DNA of 64,000 nucleotides from Roseburia faecis (GTDB lineage Bacteria > Bacillota > Clostridia > Lachnospirales > Lachnospiraceae). The translations under genes and the position numbers were made by a program. Below the pieces are notes generated by a model. It saw only the letters and a program-made list of their open reading frames with translations. It was not told where the DNA came from and made no database searches. Positions 46,244 to 55,695 of this stretch are shown here, piece after piece; the stretch's first letter is position 1; each line of letters starts with the position of its first letter. The DNA is taken from the NCBI RefSeq assembly GCF_001406815.1, contig NZ_CVRR01000019.1:62001-126000 (forward strand), given 5' to 3'.

Positions 46244-47263
46244 ATGAAAGAAAAATTGCAGAAAATCAGAGAAAATGCAATAGCACAGATTGAAAATTCT
46301 GACGGACTTGCAAAACTCAACGATGTGCGTGTCGCCGTTCTTGGAAAGAAAGGGGAACTCACCGCCGTATTAAAGAGTATGAAAGAGGTTGCACCGGAGG
46401 ATCGCCCGAAGGTGGGACAGTGGGTAAATGAAACCCGTCAGGAAATTGAAAATAAACTCGATGAGATGAAGAAAAAACTCGAGGCTGCGGAGCTTGAACA
46501 TCGTCTGGAAAATGAAGTGATCGACGTTACCCTTCCGGCAAAGAAAAACCGTGTGGGACACAGCCATCCGAATACCATGGTACTTGAAGAGGTAGAGCGT
46601 ATTTTTACCGGTATGGGATATGAAGTTGTAGAAGGACCGGAAGTGGAATACGATTATTACAACTTTGAAGCATTAAACATTCCGGCAAACCATCCGGCAA
46701 AAGATGAGCAGGATACCTTCTACATCAATGATAAAATCCTGCTGCGTACACAGACTTCACCGGTTCAGGTGCGTGTGATGGAGCAGAAGAAACCTCCGAT
46801 CCGTATGATTGCACCGGGACGTGTGTTCCGTGCGGATGAAGTGGATGCGACCCATTCGCCTTCTTTCCATCAGATTGAGGGGATGGTCATTGACAAGGGA
46901 ATCACGTTTTCTAACTTAAAGGGAACACTGACCCAGTTTGTACAGAAGCTGTTTGGAAAAGAAACAAAAGTAAAATTCCGTCCGCATCATTTCCCATTTA
47001 CGGAGCCATCGGCCGAGATGGATGTTTCCTGTTTTAAATGTGGCGGAAAAGGATGCCGTTTCTGCAAAGGTGAGGGATGGATCGAAATCCTTGGCTGTGG
47101 AATGGTACATCCAAGAGTGCTTCGTATGAGCGGTATTGATCCGGAAGAATATTCCGGCTTTGCATTTGGTATCGGTCTGGAGCGTATTACCCTGTTGAAA
47201 TATGAGATTGACGATATGCGTCTGCTGTATGAGAATGACGATCGTTTCTTAAAACAGTTCTAG
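46244..47263 (+). CDS. pheS: phenylalanyl-tRNA synthetase alpha subunit
   Basis: 339 residues, class II catalytic subunit. The coiled-coil N-terminus binds tRNA (1-85), then come [36 protein letters not shown] (motif 2) and [22 protein letters not shown] (motif 3). A Cys-rich insertion [23 protein letters not shown] may bind zinc. AAAGGAG precedes the ATG. 13 bases to pheT. Confidence 0.96.
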   Translation: MKEKLQKIRENAIAQIENSDGLAKLNDVRVAVLGKKGELTAVLKSMKEVAPEDRPKVGQWVNETRQEIENKLDEMKKKLEAAELEHRLENEVIDVTLPAKKNRVGHSHPNTMVLEEVERIFTGMGYEVVEGPEVEYDYYNFEALNIPANHPAKDEQDTFYINDKILLRTQTSPVQVRVMEQKKPPIRMIAPGRVFRADEVDATHSPSFHQIEGMVIDKGITFSNLKGTLTQFVQKLFGKETKVKFRPHHFPFTEPSAEMDVSCFKCGGKGCRFCKGEGWIEILGCGMVHPRVLRMSGIDPEEYSGFAFGIGLERITLLKYEIDDMRLLYENDDRFLKQF

Positions 47264-47276
47264 GAGGAGAAAAAGA

Positions 47277-49694
47277 ATGAATACATCATTAAAATGGATC
47301 AAAGCTTTAGTTCCGGGACTTGACTGCGGCGTGCAGGAGTATGTCGATGCCATGACACTTTCCGGATCAAAAGTTGAGGGATATGAGCAGCTCGATGCAG
47401 ATCTTGACAAGATCGTCGTCGGACAGGTTACAAAGATTGAAAAACACCCGGATGCCGACAAACTTGTCATCTGCCAGGTAAACGTTGGAAGCGAAACGCT
47501 GCAGATTGTGACTGGTGCACCAAACGTATTTGAAGGGGCAAAAGTTCCGGTTGTTTTAGATGGCGGACGTGTCGCAGGAGGACATGATGGAACAAAAACT
47601 CCTGGTGGAATCAAAATTAAAAAAGGAAAGCTTCGCGGGGTTGAGTCTTCTGGCATGATGTGCTCGATTGAGGAACTCGGTTCAAACCGTGAAATGTTCC
47701 CGGACGCACCGGAGAACGGACTGTATATCTTTGACGAGGATGCACCTGTCGGAGAAAATGCGGTTGCTTATTTAGGACTGGATGACAGCGTTGTTGAATA
47801 TGAGATTACATCCAACCGTGTAGACTGTTTTTCCGTACTCGGCATTGCGCGTGAGGCAGCAGCCACGTTCCATAAGGAATTTGTACCTCCTGTCGTAACA
47901 GAAACCGGAAATAACGAAGATGTCAATGATTACATCAAAGTATCTGTAAAGGATCAGGATCTTTGCAGCCGTTACACGGCAAGAGTTGTAAAGAATATTA
48001 AGTTTGCCCCATCTCCGAAGTGGATGCAGGAACGTCTTCGTGCACATGGAATCCGTCCGATCAATAATCTTGTAGATATTACGAATTATGTGATGGAAGA
48101 ATACGGACAGCCGATGCACGCCTATGATCTGGATACGATTGAAGGAAAAGAGATTATTGTCCGCCGTGCAGCTGCAGGTGAAAAATTTGTGACGCTGGAC
48201 GGACAGGAACGTCAGCTGGATGAAAATGTACTGATGATCTGTGATGCAAAAAAAGCAGTAGGCATTGCCGGTATCATGGGTGGAGAAAATTCCATGATTA
48301 CCGATCATGTAACAACCATGTTATTTGAGGCAGCATGCTTTGATGGAACCAATATCCGCAAATCCGGAAAGCGCATCGGACTTCGTACCGATGCTTCGGC
48401 TAAGTTTGAAAAAGGCTTAGATCCAAATCTTGCCATGGAAGCGATGAACCGTGCCTGCCAGCTGGTAGAAGAGTTAGGCGTCGGCGAGGTTGTAGGTGGA
48501 GCCGTTGACATTTATCCTGTGAAGCGTGAGGGCGTAAAGATTCCGTTCGAACCGGACAAGTACAATAAGCTTTTGGGAACGGATATTCCGGCCGGGGATA
48601 TGATCGGATATTTCAAAAAAATAGATCTGGGATATGACGAAGCAACGAATGAGATTCTTGTTCCGTCCTGGAGACAGGATCTGCTTTGTGACGCAGATAT
48701 GGCAGAGGAAGTAGCACGTTTCTACGGCTATGACAAGATCGGAACTTCTCTTCCGAGCGGAGAATCCACTGCCGGAGGAAAGAGCTTTAAGCTGCGTATG
48801 GAAGAAAAGGCACGTGAGATTGCAGAGTTCTGTGGTTTTTCACAGGCAATGACTTATTCTTTCGAGAGTCCGAAAGTATTTGACAAATTACTGATTCCGG
48901 AGGATTCCAAGTGGCGTAAAACGGTTGTGATTTCCAATCCGCTTGGGGAAGATTATTCCATTATGCGTACGCTGCCACTGAACGGAATGCTGACTTCCCT
49001 GTCTACGAACTTTGGACGCAGAAACAAAGATGTACGCCTGTACGAGATGGGAAATATCTATCTGCCGAAGCAGCTTCCGCTGACGGAACTTCCGGAAGAA
49101 CGTATGCAGCTGACGTTTGGTATGTACGGAGACGGTGATTTCTTTACCATGAAGGGTGTGATCGAGGAACTCTTATACCAGACAGGTCTTCGCAAGAAGG
49201 CTCAGTATGATCCACATGCCGAGCTTCCGTTCCTGCACCCGGGACGCAAGGCGGCTATCGTATATGATGGAGCTGTGATCGGATATCTCGGAGAGGTACA
49301 TCCAACGGTTGCTGCAAATTATGCCATCAAAGAGCGCGTATATATTGCAGTGATTGATATGCCGGAGATGGTATCCCGTGCATCCTTTGATTACAAATAT
49401 GAGGGAATTACCAACTTCCCGGTTTCTTCCCGTGACTTGTCTATGGTTGTTCCAAAGAATATTCTGGTAGGTGATATCGAGAAAGTATTCGAGGAAAACG
49501 GTGGGAAGTATCTGGAAAATTATGAGTTATTTGATGTATACGAAGGAGAGCAGATTGAAAAAGGCTTTAAGTCTGTCGCATACTCTCTGAAGTTCCGCGG
49601 AAAAGATAAGAATCTGGAAGAGAGCGATATTACGAGTGCTATGGATAAAATCTTAAGCGGACTGAAAAATATCGGAATCCAGTTGAGAGGCTAA
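47277..49694 (+). CDS. pheT: phenylalanyl-tRNA synthetase beta subunit
   Basis: 805 residues, full length. Order: N-terminal tRNA-binding OB fold (about 40-150: [22 protein letters not shown]), B3/B4 editing domain, B5, the inactive synthetase-like core, and the C-terminal ferredoxin-like anticodon domain ([16 protein letters not shown]..). Forms an alpha2-beta2 enzyme with PheS and is expressed under the same T-box. Confidence 0.96.
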   Translation: MNTSLKWIKALVPGLDCGVQEYVDAMTLSGSKVEGYEQLDADLDKIVVGQVTKIEKHPDADKLVICQVNVGSETLQIVTGAPNVFEGAKVPVVLDGGRVAGGHDGTKTPGGIKIKKGKLRGVESSGMMCSIEELGSNREMFPDAPENGLYIFDEDAPVGENAVAYLGLDDSVVEYEITSNRVDCFSVLGIAREAAATFHKEFVPPVVTETGNNEDVNDYIKVSVKDQDLCSRYTARVVKNIKFAPSPKWMQERLRAHGIRPINNLVDITNYVMEEYGQPMHAYDLDTIEGKEIIVRRAAAGEKFVTLDGQERQLDENVLMICDAKKAVGIAGIMGGENSMITDHVTTMLFEAACFDGTNIRKSGKRIGLRTDASAKFEKGLDPNLAMEAMNRACQLVEELGVGEVVGGAVDIYPVKREGVKIPFEPDKYNKLLGTDIPAGDMIGYFKKIDLGYDEATNEILVPSWRQDLLCDADMAEEVARFYGYDKIGTSLPSGESTAGGKSFKLRMEEKAREIAEFCGFSQAMTYSFESPKVFDKLLIPEDSKWRKTVVISNPLGEDYSIMRTLPLNGMLTSLSTNFGRRNKDVRLYEMGNIYLPKQLPLTELPEERMQLTFGMYGDGDFFTMKGVIEELLYQTGLRKKAQYDPHAELPFLHPGRKAAIVYDGAVIGYLGEVHPTVAANYAIKERVYIAVIDMPEMVSRASFDYKYEGITNFPVSSRDLSMVVPKNILVGDIEKVFEENGGKYLENYELFDVYEGEQIEKGFKSVAYSLKFRGKDKNLEESDITSAMDKILSGLKNIGIQLRG

Positions 49695-49696
49695 TC

Positions 49697-50734
49697 ATGA
49701 CAGAAGGAATGAATGTAAAAGATTATGACTATGATCTGCCGGAGGAACTGATCGCTCAGGACCCTCTGGAGGATCGTTCCAGCTCCCGGCTGATGGTGCT
49801 TGACCGTCAGACCGGGGACGTGGAACACCGGCATTTTACGGATATTCTGGAATATCTTCACCCGGGTGATTGTCTGGTGATCAACAACACAAAGGTGATT
49901 CCGGCACGTCTGTTCGGAGTGAAAGAGGACACACAGGCAAAAATCGAAGTACTTTTGCTAAAACGCAAGGAAAATGATATCTGGGAGACACTCGTAAAAC
50001 CGGGGAAAAAAGCAAAACCGGGCACAAAACTTGTGTTCGGAGACGGGCTTCTGACGGCAGAAGTCGTGGATGTAGTAGAAGAAGGAAACCGTCTGATTCA
50101 GTTCCATTATGACGGAATTTTTGAAGAGATTCTGGATCAGCTGGGACAGATGCCGCTGCCGCCATATATTACGCATCAGCTGAAAGATAAAAATCGCTAT
50201 CAGACCGTATATGCAAAGTATGACGGATCTGCCGCTGCCCCGACAGCAGGGCTTCATTTTACGAAAGAACTGCTGCAGAAAGTAAAGGATATGGGAGTCG
50301 ATATCGCAGAAGTAACCCTGCATGTCGGACTTGGCACGTTCCGTCCGGTAAAAGTAGAAAATGTACTGGATCACCATATGCACTCAGAGTTTTATATGGT
50401 GTCACAGGAAGCTGCGGATAAGATCAACCGCGCGAAGGAAAGCGGACACCGGGTGATTGCGGTCGGCACAACCAGTACGCGTACGCTGGAAGCCGCCGCA
50501 GATGAAAACGGACGGCTGCATGAGACCAGCGGCTGGACGGAAATCTTTATTTATCCGGGGTATCAGTTTAAAGTGATTGATGCCTTGATTACCAACTTCC
50601 ATCTGCCACAGTCAACGCTTGTGATGCTGGTATCGGCACTCGCAGGACGGGAGCATGTGCTTCATGCGTATGAGATCGCTGTAAAAGAAAGATATCGTTT
50701 CTTTAGCTTTGGCGATGCTATGCTGATTAAATAA
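49697..50734 (+). CDS. queA: tRNA preQ1-34 S-adenosylmethionine ribosyltransferase-isomerase
   Basis: Converts preQ1-tRNA to epoxyqueuosine-tRNA using SAM. 345 residues; [27 protein letters not shown] and [19 protein letters not shown] are the family hallmarks, with [19 protein letters not shown] after. The start lies 2 bases after pheT; GAGAGG sits 6 bases before the first ATG. An alternative ATG four codons later is possible. The next enzyme, QueH, is at 10.2 kb. Confidence 0.95.
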   Translation: MTEGMNVKDYDYDLPEELIAQDPLEDRSSSRLMVLDRQTGDVEHRHFTDILEYLHPGDCLVINNTKVIPARLFGVKEDTQAKIEVLLLKRKENDIWETLVKPGKKAKPGTKLVFGDGLLTAEVVDVVEEGNRLIQFHYDGIFEEILDQLGQMPLPPYITHQLKDKNRYQTVYAKYDGSAAAPTAGLHFTKELLQKVKDMGVDIAEVTLHVGLGTFRPVKVENVLDHHMHSEFYMVSQEAADKINRAKESGHRVIAVGTTSTRTLEAAADENGRLHETSGWTEIFIYPGYQFKVIDALITNFHLPQSTLVMLVSALAGREHVLHAYEIAVKERYRFFSFGDAMLIK

Positions 50735-50742
50735 AGAATCAC

Positions 50743-50803
50743 AAAAGAACTGTTACAAACAGGAAAAGAAAAATTCATTTCCTGCTTTGTGACAGTTCTT
50801 TTT
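50743..50803. terminator. bidirectional terminator between queA and the GGDEF gene
   Basis: Long stem AAAAGAACTGT / ACAGTTCTTTT with an inner CAGGAAA / TTTCCTG pairing; U-runs on both strands. Confidence 0.85.
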
Positions 50804-51863
50804 ATGAACATACGACCTGGTTTTTTCCGGAACGCTTTCCTTTATAGAGCTGTTTGTCTACAAAATCAAGCCACTCTTTTGCCGACTGACCGGAAGTGTA
50901 TTTTCCGGCACCGATGGTTACGGTATAGCGGAAACTTTCTCTTGATGTCCGCACACAGTTGGAACTGATTGCGCTGCGGAGTTCTTCAAGGATATCTTTT
51001 GGAATTTCACACGAACGGCATTTCCCCAGAAGAAGAAATTCTTCACCGCCCCAGCGGCAGTATTTAAATCCATGTTTCTGTGCCTGCAGGATGATGGTTT
51101 TTGCAAGAATTTTTAATGCGTCATCCCCGGTGTTGTGTCCGTAGGTATCGTTGATGTTTTTGAAATTGTCGATATCGATCATGGCAAGATAGTAATCCTT
51201 TTGTCCATTTTCGATAAAAAGTTTCTGAATCTCGTCCATCATAAAAAAACGGTTCGGAATACCTGTCAGGGCATCGTATTCTGCTTTTTTAGTAAGTTTT
51301 TCTTCCTCATGAACCATATACCGGAGTAAGAAAAGCATGGAAGTAATGATCAGCAGGAGTACAAAAATTACGATTACGACTGCCAGGATACCTGTTTCCG
51401 TCAGGGAAAGGGGATAAAAAGGTGAAATCCGGTTTCCCGCCACGTATAAGGCAACGATGGCAACGGAGTAAAGACTGCTCAGAATCAACACGGGTGTTAT
51501 GGATTTCTTCTTGTCCGGAAGGATACATTCTATAATAAAGAAAAACAAAATCACGCCGAACAGACATAACTGAAAATTGCAGCCAAGCCCCACACAAAGT
51601 GTTGCAGCCGACATATGTAGGAGAATTTCAATGGAAGCAAGGTAGACATACAAATGCATTTTGGATGTCTGTAGCAGAAAAAATGTCAGTGTGTAAAAAA
51701 GGATGCTTCCTAAATTAAAATAAACCATAAAGTTGATTTTTAAATTTGCAAATAAAAGAAGAAATCCAATATGTACAACCCAAAATACCTTGTTAATGAA
51801 AGAAAGATATTTATATTCAATTTTTTCTGAAATAGAATGATCTGTCATTGTATGTAACCCCAT
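50802..51863 (-). CDS. membrane-anchored GGDEF diguanylate cyclase
   Basis: 353 residues. About six to seven N-terminal membrane helices (20-190) form a sensory module, then a short helix and a GGDEF domain (about 200-350). That domain has YDALTGIPNRFFMMDEI, DIDNFKNINDTYGHNTGDDALK and the active-site variant WGGEEF. I see no RxxD inhibitory site. It should make c-di-GMP. Start uncertain: ATG at 51863, or at 51848 (MTDHS); neither has a strong ribosome site. A PilZ protein lies 0.9 kb away. Confidence 0.9.
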   Translation of the reverse strand: MGLHTMTDHSISEKIEYKYLSFINKVFWVVHIGFLLLFANLKINFMVYFNLGSILFYTLTFFLLQTSKMHLYVYLASIEILLHMSAATLCVGLGCNFQLCLFGVILFFFIIECILPDKKKSITPVLILSSLYSVAIVALYVAGNRISPFYPLSLTETGILAVVIVIFVLLLIITSMLFLLRYMVHEEEKLTKKAEYDALTGIPNRFFMMDEIQKLFIENGQKDYYLAMIDIDNFKNINDTYGHNTGDDALKILAKTIILQAQKHGFKYCRWGGEEFLLLGKCRSCEIPKDILEELRSAISSNCVRTSRESFRYTVTIGAGKYTSGQSAKEWLDFVDKQLYKGKRSGKNQVVCS

Positions 51864-51959
51864 AATTTTTTATAAACGTTTTCGCATAATTCAACCCAAA
51901 GCTATTCTTTTATATTAGCATTTGTTTACATATATCGCAATAATTTTTCCTAAAAAACA

Positions 51960-51992
51960 ATTGTTAACCTGTATAAATATAAAGTTGACAAT
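51960..51992. promoter_or_regulatory. BirA-type operator before bioY
   Basis: ATTGTTAAC (51960-51968) and GTTGACAAT (51984-51992) form an inverted repeat with one mismatch, matching the TTGTAAAYC...GRTTTACAA layout of biotin repressor sites. The right arm contains the -35 box of the bioY promoter. Confidence 0.65.
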
Positions 51993-52013
51993 AAAAAGAC
52001 ATGCGTGTATACT
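51985..52013 (+). promoter_or_regulatory. bioY promoter
   Basis: TTGACA, 17-base spacer, TATACT, 37 bases before the ATG; -35 lies inside the BirA-like operator. Confidence 0.8.
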
Positions 52014-52049
52014 TAACACATTGAATTTACATGGAAAGGAAGATAAAAA

Positions 52050-52613
52050 ATGAATGACACTGTAAGCGCGACACCAAAGAAAATGTCGGTAAAAACCATT
52101 GCTGTGATCGGTGTTCTCACAGCTGTAACCTGTATTTTAGCACCATTGTCTATCCCGATTGGAGATGTTCCGATTTCTCTTACCAATCTGGTGATTTATT
52201 TCGGACTTTATATTTTAGGCACCCGGAGGGAGACGGTCAGCTATATTGTTTACCTTCTGATCGGACTGGTTGGCGTTCCGGTATTTTCCGGTTTTACAGC
52301 AGGTCCGGCAAAAATGTTCGGACCGACAGGCGGCTATCTGATCGGGTTTATTCCGATGGCTGTGATCGCCGGAATTTTTATTGAAAAGTCCGGACGGAAA
52401 CTGGTATTGGGCATGATCGGCATGATTCTCGGAACTGCTGTTTGCTATATCTTTGGAACGGTATGGTTTGTACTGGTAATGAAAACCTCTGTACAGGCGG
52501 CGTTGACAATGTGCGTCTATCCGTTTATTGTATTTGACATTATCAAAATGGTTCTTGCTGCATGGATCGGACCGCAGATTCACGGACGTCTGGTGCAGGC
52601 GGGACTTTTATAA
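52050..52613 (+). CDS. bioY: biotin transporter BioY (ECF S-component)
   Basis: 187 residues with about six membrane helices. Family motifs GDVPISLTNLVIYFGLYILG, GLVGVPVFSGFTAGPAKMFGPTGGYLIGF and the C-terminal YPFIVFDIIKMVLAAWIG (with the conserved DxxK) are present. BioY binds biotin and imports it alone or with an ECF energising module encoded elsewhere. GGAAAGGA precedes the ATG. No biotin synthesis gene is in the window. Confidence 0.94.
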   Translation: MNDTVSATPKKMSVKTIAVIGVLTAVTCILAPLSIPIGDVPISLTNLVIYFGLYILGTRRETVSYIVYLLIGLVGVPVFSGFTAGPAKMFGPTGGYLIGFIPMAVIAGIFIEKSGRKLVLGMIGMILGTAVCYIFGTVWFVLVMKTSVQAALTMCVYPFIVFDIIKMVLAAWIGPQIHGRLVQAGLL

Positions 52614-52630
52614 AATCATTACTTTTTATC

Positions 52631-52669
52631 GGATATTCCGGGAAGGGGGCCCGGAATATCCCTTTTTTT
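52631..52669 (+). terminator. bioY terminator
   Basis: Perfect 12-bp stem GGATATTCCGGG / CCCGGAATATCC with a 7-base loop, then CTTTTTTT. Confidence 0.92.
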
Positions 52670-52742
52670 ACTTGTAATGTGTTTCTGAATGTAATAAAAT
52701 AATATTTATATTATCGTTTGAAAAGGTATAAGGGGATGGAAA

Positions 52743-53081
52743 ATGGAAGAAAAAAGGAAAAATAAAAGACTGGATCTGGATGTCAATGTACAGTTGGAGC
52801 GTCTGGATGAAGACGGGGTCACAACTTTAAAATTTGTGCATGTGGATGTAACAGATATTTCAAAAAGCGGAATTGGATTTGACTGTAAAAAGAAACTGGA
52901 AATGAATTCCTATTATGATGCAAAGATCCAGATATGGACAAAAGAAGTGGTGGATGCAGTCATCCAGATTGTCCGCAGCGAAGAAAAGCCGGACGGATTT
53001 CATTATGGCGGTGTGTTTATCGGAATGACGGATACCGATGCATTAAAGATTGATATCTATCAGATTTTTAACGAACTGTAA
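52743..53081 (+). CDS. PilZ-domain protein (c-di-GMP receptor candidate)
   Basis: 112 residues, a single PilZ domain. The N-terminal Arg/Lys cluster KRKNKRLDLDV supplies an R-x3-R-like motif and DISKSGIGF the D-x-S-x-x-G motif, the two c-di-GMP-binding sites. It lies 18 bases before aroA and may be co-transcribed with it, an odd pairing. The GGDEF gene nearby could supply the ligand. Confidence 0.82.
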   Translation: MEEKRKNKRLDLDVNVQLERLDEDGVTTLKFVHVDVTDISKSGIGFDCKKKLEMNSYYDAKIQIWTKEVVDAVIQIVRSEEKPDGFHYGGVFIGMTDTDALKIDIYQIFNEL

Positions 53082-53099
53082 AATAAGGCGGGAAAAACT

Positions 53100-54386
53100 A
53101 TGATCTTACAGGATACTTATGAGATAAAAAAAGCAGACATAATTCCGGTTGAGGTTTCGGTTCCAGGATCGAAGAGCATTACAAACCGGGCACTTCTGAT
53201 TGCAGCACTTGCAAACGGAAAGAGTGTTCTTAAAGGGGTTCTTTTTTCGGATGACAGCAGGCATTTCCTGCAGGCTTTGCAGGACCTGGGCTTTGTGGTG
53301 GAAATTGATGAGCCGCATGCGGTTGTCTCCATTGAAGGAAAAGGGGGCAGGGTTCCAAAGACAAAAGCTTCCGTTGATGTGGGAAGTGCAGGAACTGCTG
53401 CCCGTTTTCTGACGGCATACCTTGGTCTGTGTGAGGGAGAATATCATATGAACTCTTCCGAGCAGATGAAAAAGCGCCCGATGGAAGAATTGCTGCAGGC
53501 ACTTCAAGACCTTGGGGCGGAAGTTACTTATAAGGAAGCATCAGGACATTTCCCATTTGTGATCGGAAACAGTGGTGTGAATAGACACGAAGTAACCATT
53601 GATGTTGAAAAAAGCAGTCAGTTTCTGAGTGCGCTTCTGATCTCTTCCGTGTTGTTTCAGAAAGAATTCCGGATTCACGTCAAAGGGCATCATGGAATGG
53701 CTTATGTAGAGATGACGGTTGCCATGATGAAACAGTTTGGTGTGGAAGTACAACGACCTGCATCCGATACTTTTGTGATTGCGGAACATACAGCATATCA
53801 GGCAAGAGAGTATCAGATTGAACCGGATGTTTCGGCAGCTTCTTATTTTTATGCGATGTGCCCGGTTGTCGGCGTTCCTGCAAAGGTCTGCCATGTACAC
53901 TGGGAAAGCTTACAGGGAGATACTTCTTTTTTACATGTGCTGGAACAGATGGGATGCCGGACAGAGGAAGAACCGGATGGAATCCGGATGTATCCGCCGA
54001 CGGAAGGATTCCTGGGAGGGGTATTTGACTTTTCTGCATTTTCAGATCAGGCTCTGACACTGGCGGCAATTGCGTGTTTTGCCAGTGAAACCGTCGAGAT
54101 TACCGGAATCGGACATATCCGTTATCAGGAATGTGACCGTTTTGCCGCGATTCTTACCAATCTGAAGGCAATGGGAATCGCATGCGAGCAGCTGGATGAG
54201 AACCGTATTGTGATTCATCCGGGAAAACCGCATGGATGTAAAATAAAAACGTTCGAGGATCACCGGGTTGCGATGGCTTTTGCAATTCCGGGACTTGTGA
54301 CAGACGGTATTGTGATTGAAAATCCTTCCTGCTGCAGGAAGACGTTTGAAAACTATTTTGAAATACTCGATACCTTGTGCAAATAA
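53100..54386 (+). CDS. aroA: 3-phosphoshikimate 1-carboxyvinyltransferase (EPSP synthase)
   Basis: 428 residues, shikimate pathway. VPGSKSITNRALLIAALA holds the phosphate-binding Lys/Ser, and DVGSAGTAARFLTAYLGL and EQMKKRPMEELLQAL follow. DVSAASYFYAMCPVVG and FEDHRVAMAFAIPGL lie in the C-terminal domain. Convergent with tyrA across a shared terminator. Confidence 0.96.
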   Translation: MILQDTYEIKKADIIPVEVSVPGSKSITNRALLIAALANGKSVLKGVLFSDDSRHFLQALQDLGFVVEIDEPHAVVSIEGKGGRVPKTKASVDVGSAGTAARFLTAYLGLCEGEYHMNSSEQMKKRPMEELLQALQDLGAEVTYKEASGHFPFVIGNSGVNRHEVTIDVEKSSQFLSALLISSVLFQKEFRIHVKGHHGMAYVEMTVAMMKQFGVEVQRPASDTFVIAEHTAYQAREYQIEPDVSAASYFYAMCPVVGVPAKVCHVHWESLQGDTSFLHVLEQMGCRTEEEPDGIRMYPPTEGFLGGVFDFSAFSDQALTLAAIACFASETVEITGIGHIRYQECDRFAAILTNLKAMGIACEQLDENRIVIHPGKPHGCKIKTFEDHRVAMAFAIPGLVTDGIVIENPSCCRKTFENYFEILDTLCK

Positions 54387-54427
54387 AAATACAGGCTCCG
54401 GAAATTATCTGGAGCCTGTATTTTTTA
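54387..54427. terminator. bidirectional terminator between aroA and tyrA
   Basis: Stem AATACAGGCTCCGG / CTGGAGCCTGTATT (one G-T pair), 7-base loop, A/T runs on both sides. Confidence 0.9.
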
Positions 54428-54446
54428 TGGGAAAACCATTTATGTT

Positions 54447-55544
54447 TTACCGTTCGTGAACCATATAGCCATTGTCGGTAAGCAGACGTTTGGCACGGGT
54501 CAGAGTCTGTTTGTCAGGAAACGCGAGCTGAAGAACACCTTCTTCAAATTCCCGGTTATTTACAATACCTATGTTTTTGATGCTGATATGGTATTGTGCG
54601 AGCAGCCCGGCAACAGCAGCAATACCGCCGGTTTCATCGACCAGATCCACAAAACATTCATAATATACCGTAGGGGATTTGACACTTGGCAATGTGATGG
54701 AATCCCGGTAGTCTTTTGCCTGCTGAAAGAAGGAAAGCAGTGCCTGTTCATTGGAACTGTCAATGTATCCGCGAAGCTTCGTCAGAAGGGCAAGGTACTG
54801 ATCCATTAGTGAAAGAAGCGGTTCCCGGTTGGAAGCACAGATATTCTGCCACATCACAGGCGAAGAAGATGCAATTCTTGTGATATCCTTAAATCCCCCG
54901 GCAGCAATGGTTTTCATGGTTTCTTTGTCATCATCGATCTGGTGGACCAGATTGACCAGCGAATATGCGATCATGTGCGGCAGATGGCTGATGGCTGCCG
55001 TAGAGTAATCGTGTATTTTATAATCCAAAATCAGTGGAATTGCTCCAAGCGACAATACAAAATCACGAAATTCCGAAATTTCTTCCTTTGGAGTCAGGGC
55101 GGTCGGGGTGATAATATAGTATGCATTTTCCAAAAGCGTATTGGTGGCACTTAATATGCCTGTTTTTTCGGAACCGGTCATGGGATGCCCGCCGATAAAA
55201 TTGGCCTCCATGCCAAGCCGTATCACTTCTTCATGAATTTCCGTTTTTGTGCTTCCGACGTCTGTGATATAACAGTCGCTGCGGATAATATCTTTTAACT
55301 GACGCAGATATGCGAGGTTCCGTTGAACCGGGGCACATAAAAAAATATAATCACAGTCAGAAAAAGCAGACAGTGGTAACAGATCATTGTTTTCGATCAG
55401 CCCCTCACGGTACGCTTCTTGGATGGTTTCTTTATGATGTGCCGTGGCATAAATTTTGATGTCCGGCTGATTGGATTTCATTTTTTTGGCGATCGAACCT
55501 CCAATCAGACCCAGTCCGATAAAACCGATTGTTTGAAAAGCCAT
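54447..55544 (-). CDS. tyrA: prephenate dehydrogenase with C-terminal ACT domain
   Basis: 365 residues. The NAD site is IGFIGLGLIGGSIAKKMK, followed by DVGSTKTEIHEEV and GGHPMTGSEKTG. The catalytic His lies in AAISHLPHMIAYSLVN. Residues ~295-365 are an ACT regulatory domain (VDLVDETGGIAAVAGLLAQYHISIKNIGIVNNREFEEGVLQLAF), so tyrosine feedback is likely. It makes 4-hydroxyphenylpyruvate for tyrosine. Confidence 0.94.
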   Translation of the reverse strand: MAFQTIGFIGLGLIGGSIAKKMKSNQPDIKIYATAHHKETIQEAYREGLIENNDLLPLSAFSDCDYIFLCAPVQRNLAYLRQLKDIIRSDCYITDVGSTKTEIHEEVIRLGMEANFIGGHPMTGSEKTGILSATNTLLENAYYIITPTALTPKEEISEFRDFVLSLGAIPLILDYKIHDYSTAAISHLPHMIAYSLVNLVHQIDDDKETMKTIAAGGFKDITRIASSSPVMWQNICASNREPLLSLMDQYLALLTKLRGYIDSSNEQALLSFFQQAKDYRDSITLPSVKSPTVYYECFVDLVDETGGIAAVAGLLAQYHISIKNIGIVNNREFEEGVLQLAFPDKQTLTRAKRLLTDNGYMVHER

Positions 55545-55582
55545 AAGTTTATTTCCTTTATAATCATGTAATTGATGTGTTT

Positions 55583-55611
55583 ATTGTACTATAGAATGGC
55601 AGGAGTGTCAA
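55583..55611 (-). promoter_or_regulatory. tyrA promoter
   Basis: On the minus strand TTGACA (55611-55606), 17-base spacer, TACAAT (55588-55583), 39 bases before the start. Confidence 0.75.
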
Positions 55612-55632
55612 AAGAGGAATGTGTGACAGCAC

Positions 55633-55661
55633 TTGCAACAATTGTCCGTTCGTGTGATAAT
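55633..55661 (+). promoter_or_regulatory. promoter of the ABC-F gene
   Basis: TTGCAA, 17-base spacer, GATAAT, 35 bases before the ATG at 55696. It excludes the longer ORF that would start at 55633. Confidence 0.65.
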
Positions 55662-55695
55662 AAAAAGGCGAAAGGAAGCAGAAAGAGGAATTTTT

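Noticed and set aside
45058-46362. 434-residue minus-strand ORF
   Set aside because: It is antisense to the SpoIID-like gene, the T-box and the pheS start, has Cys/Ser/Phe-rich shadow composition and no ribosome site.
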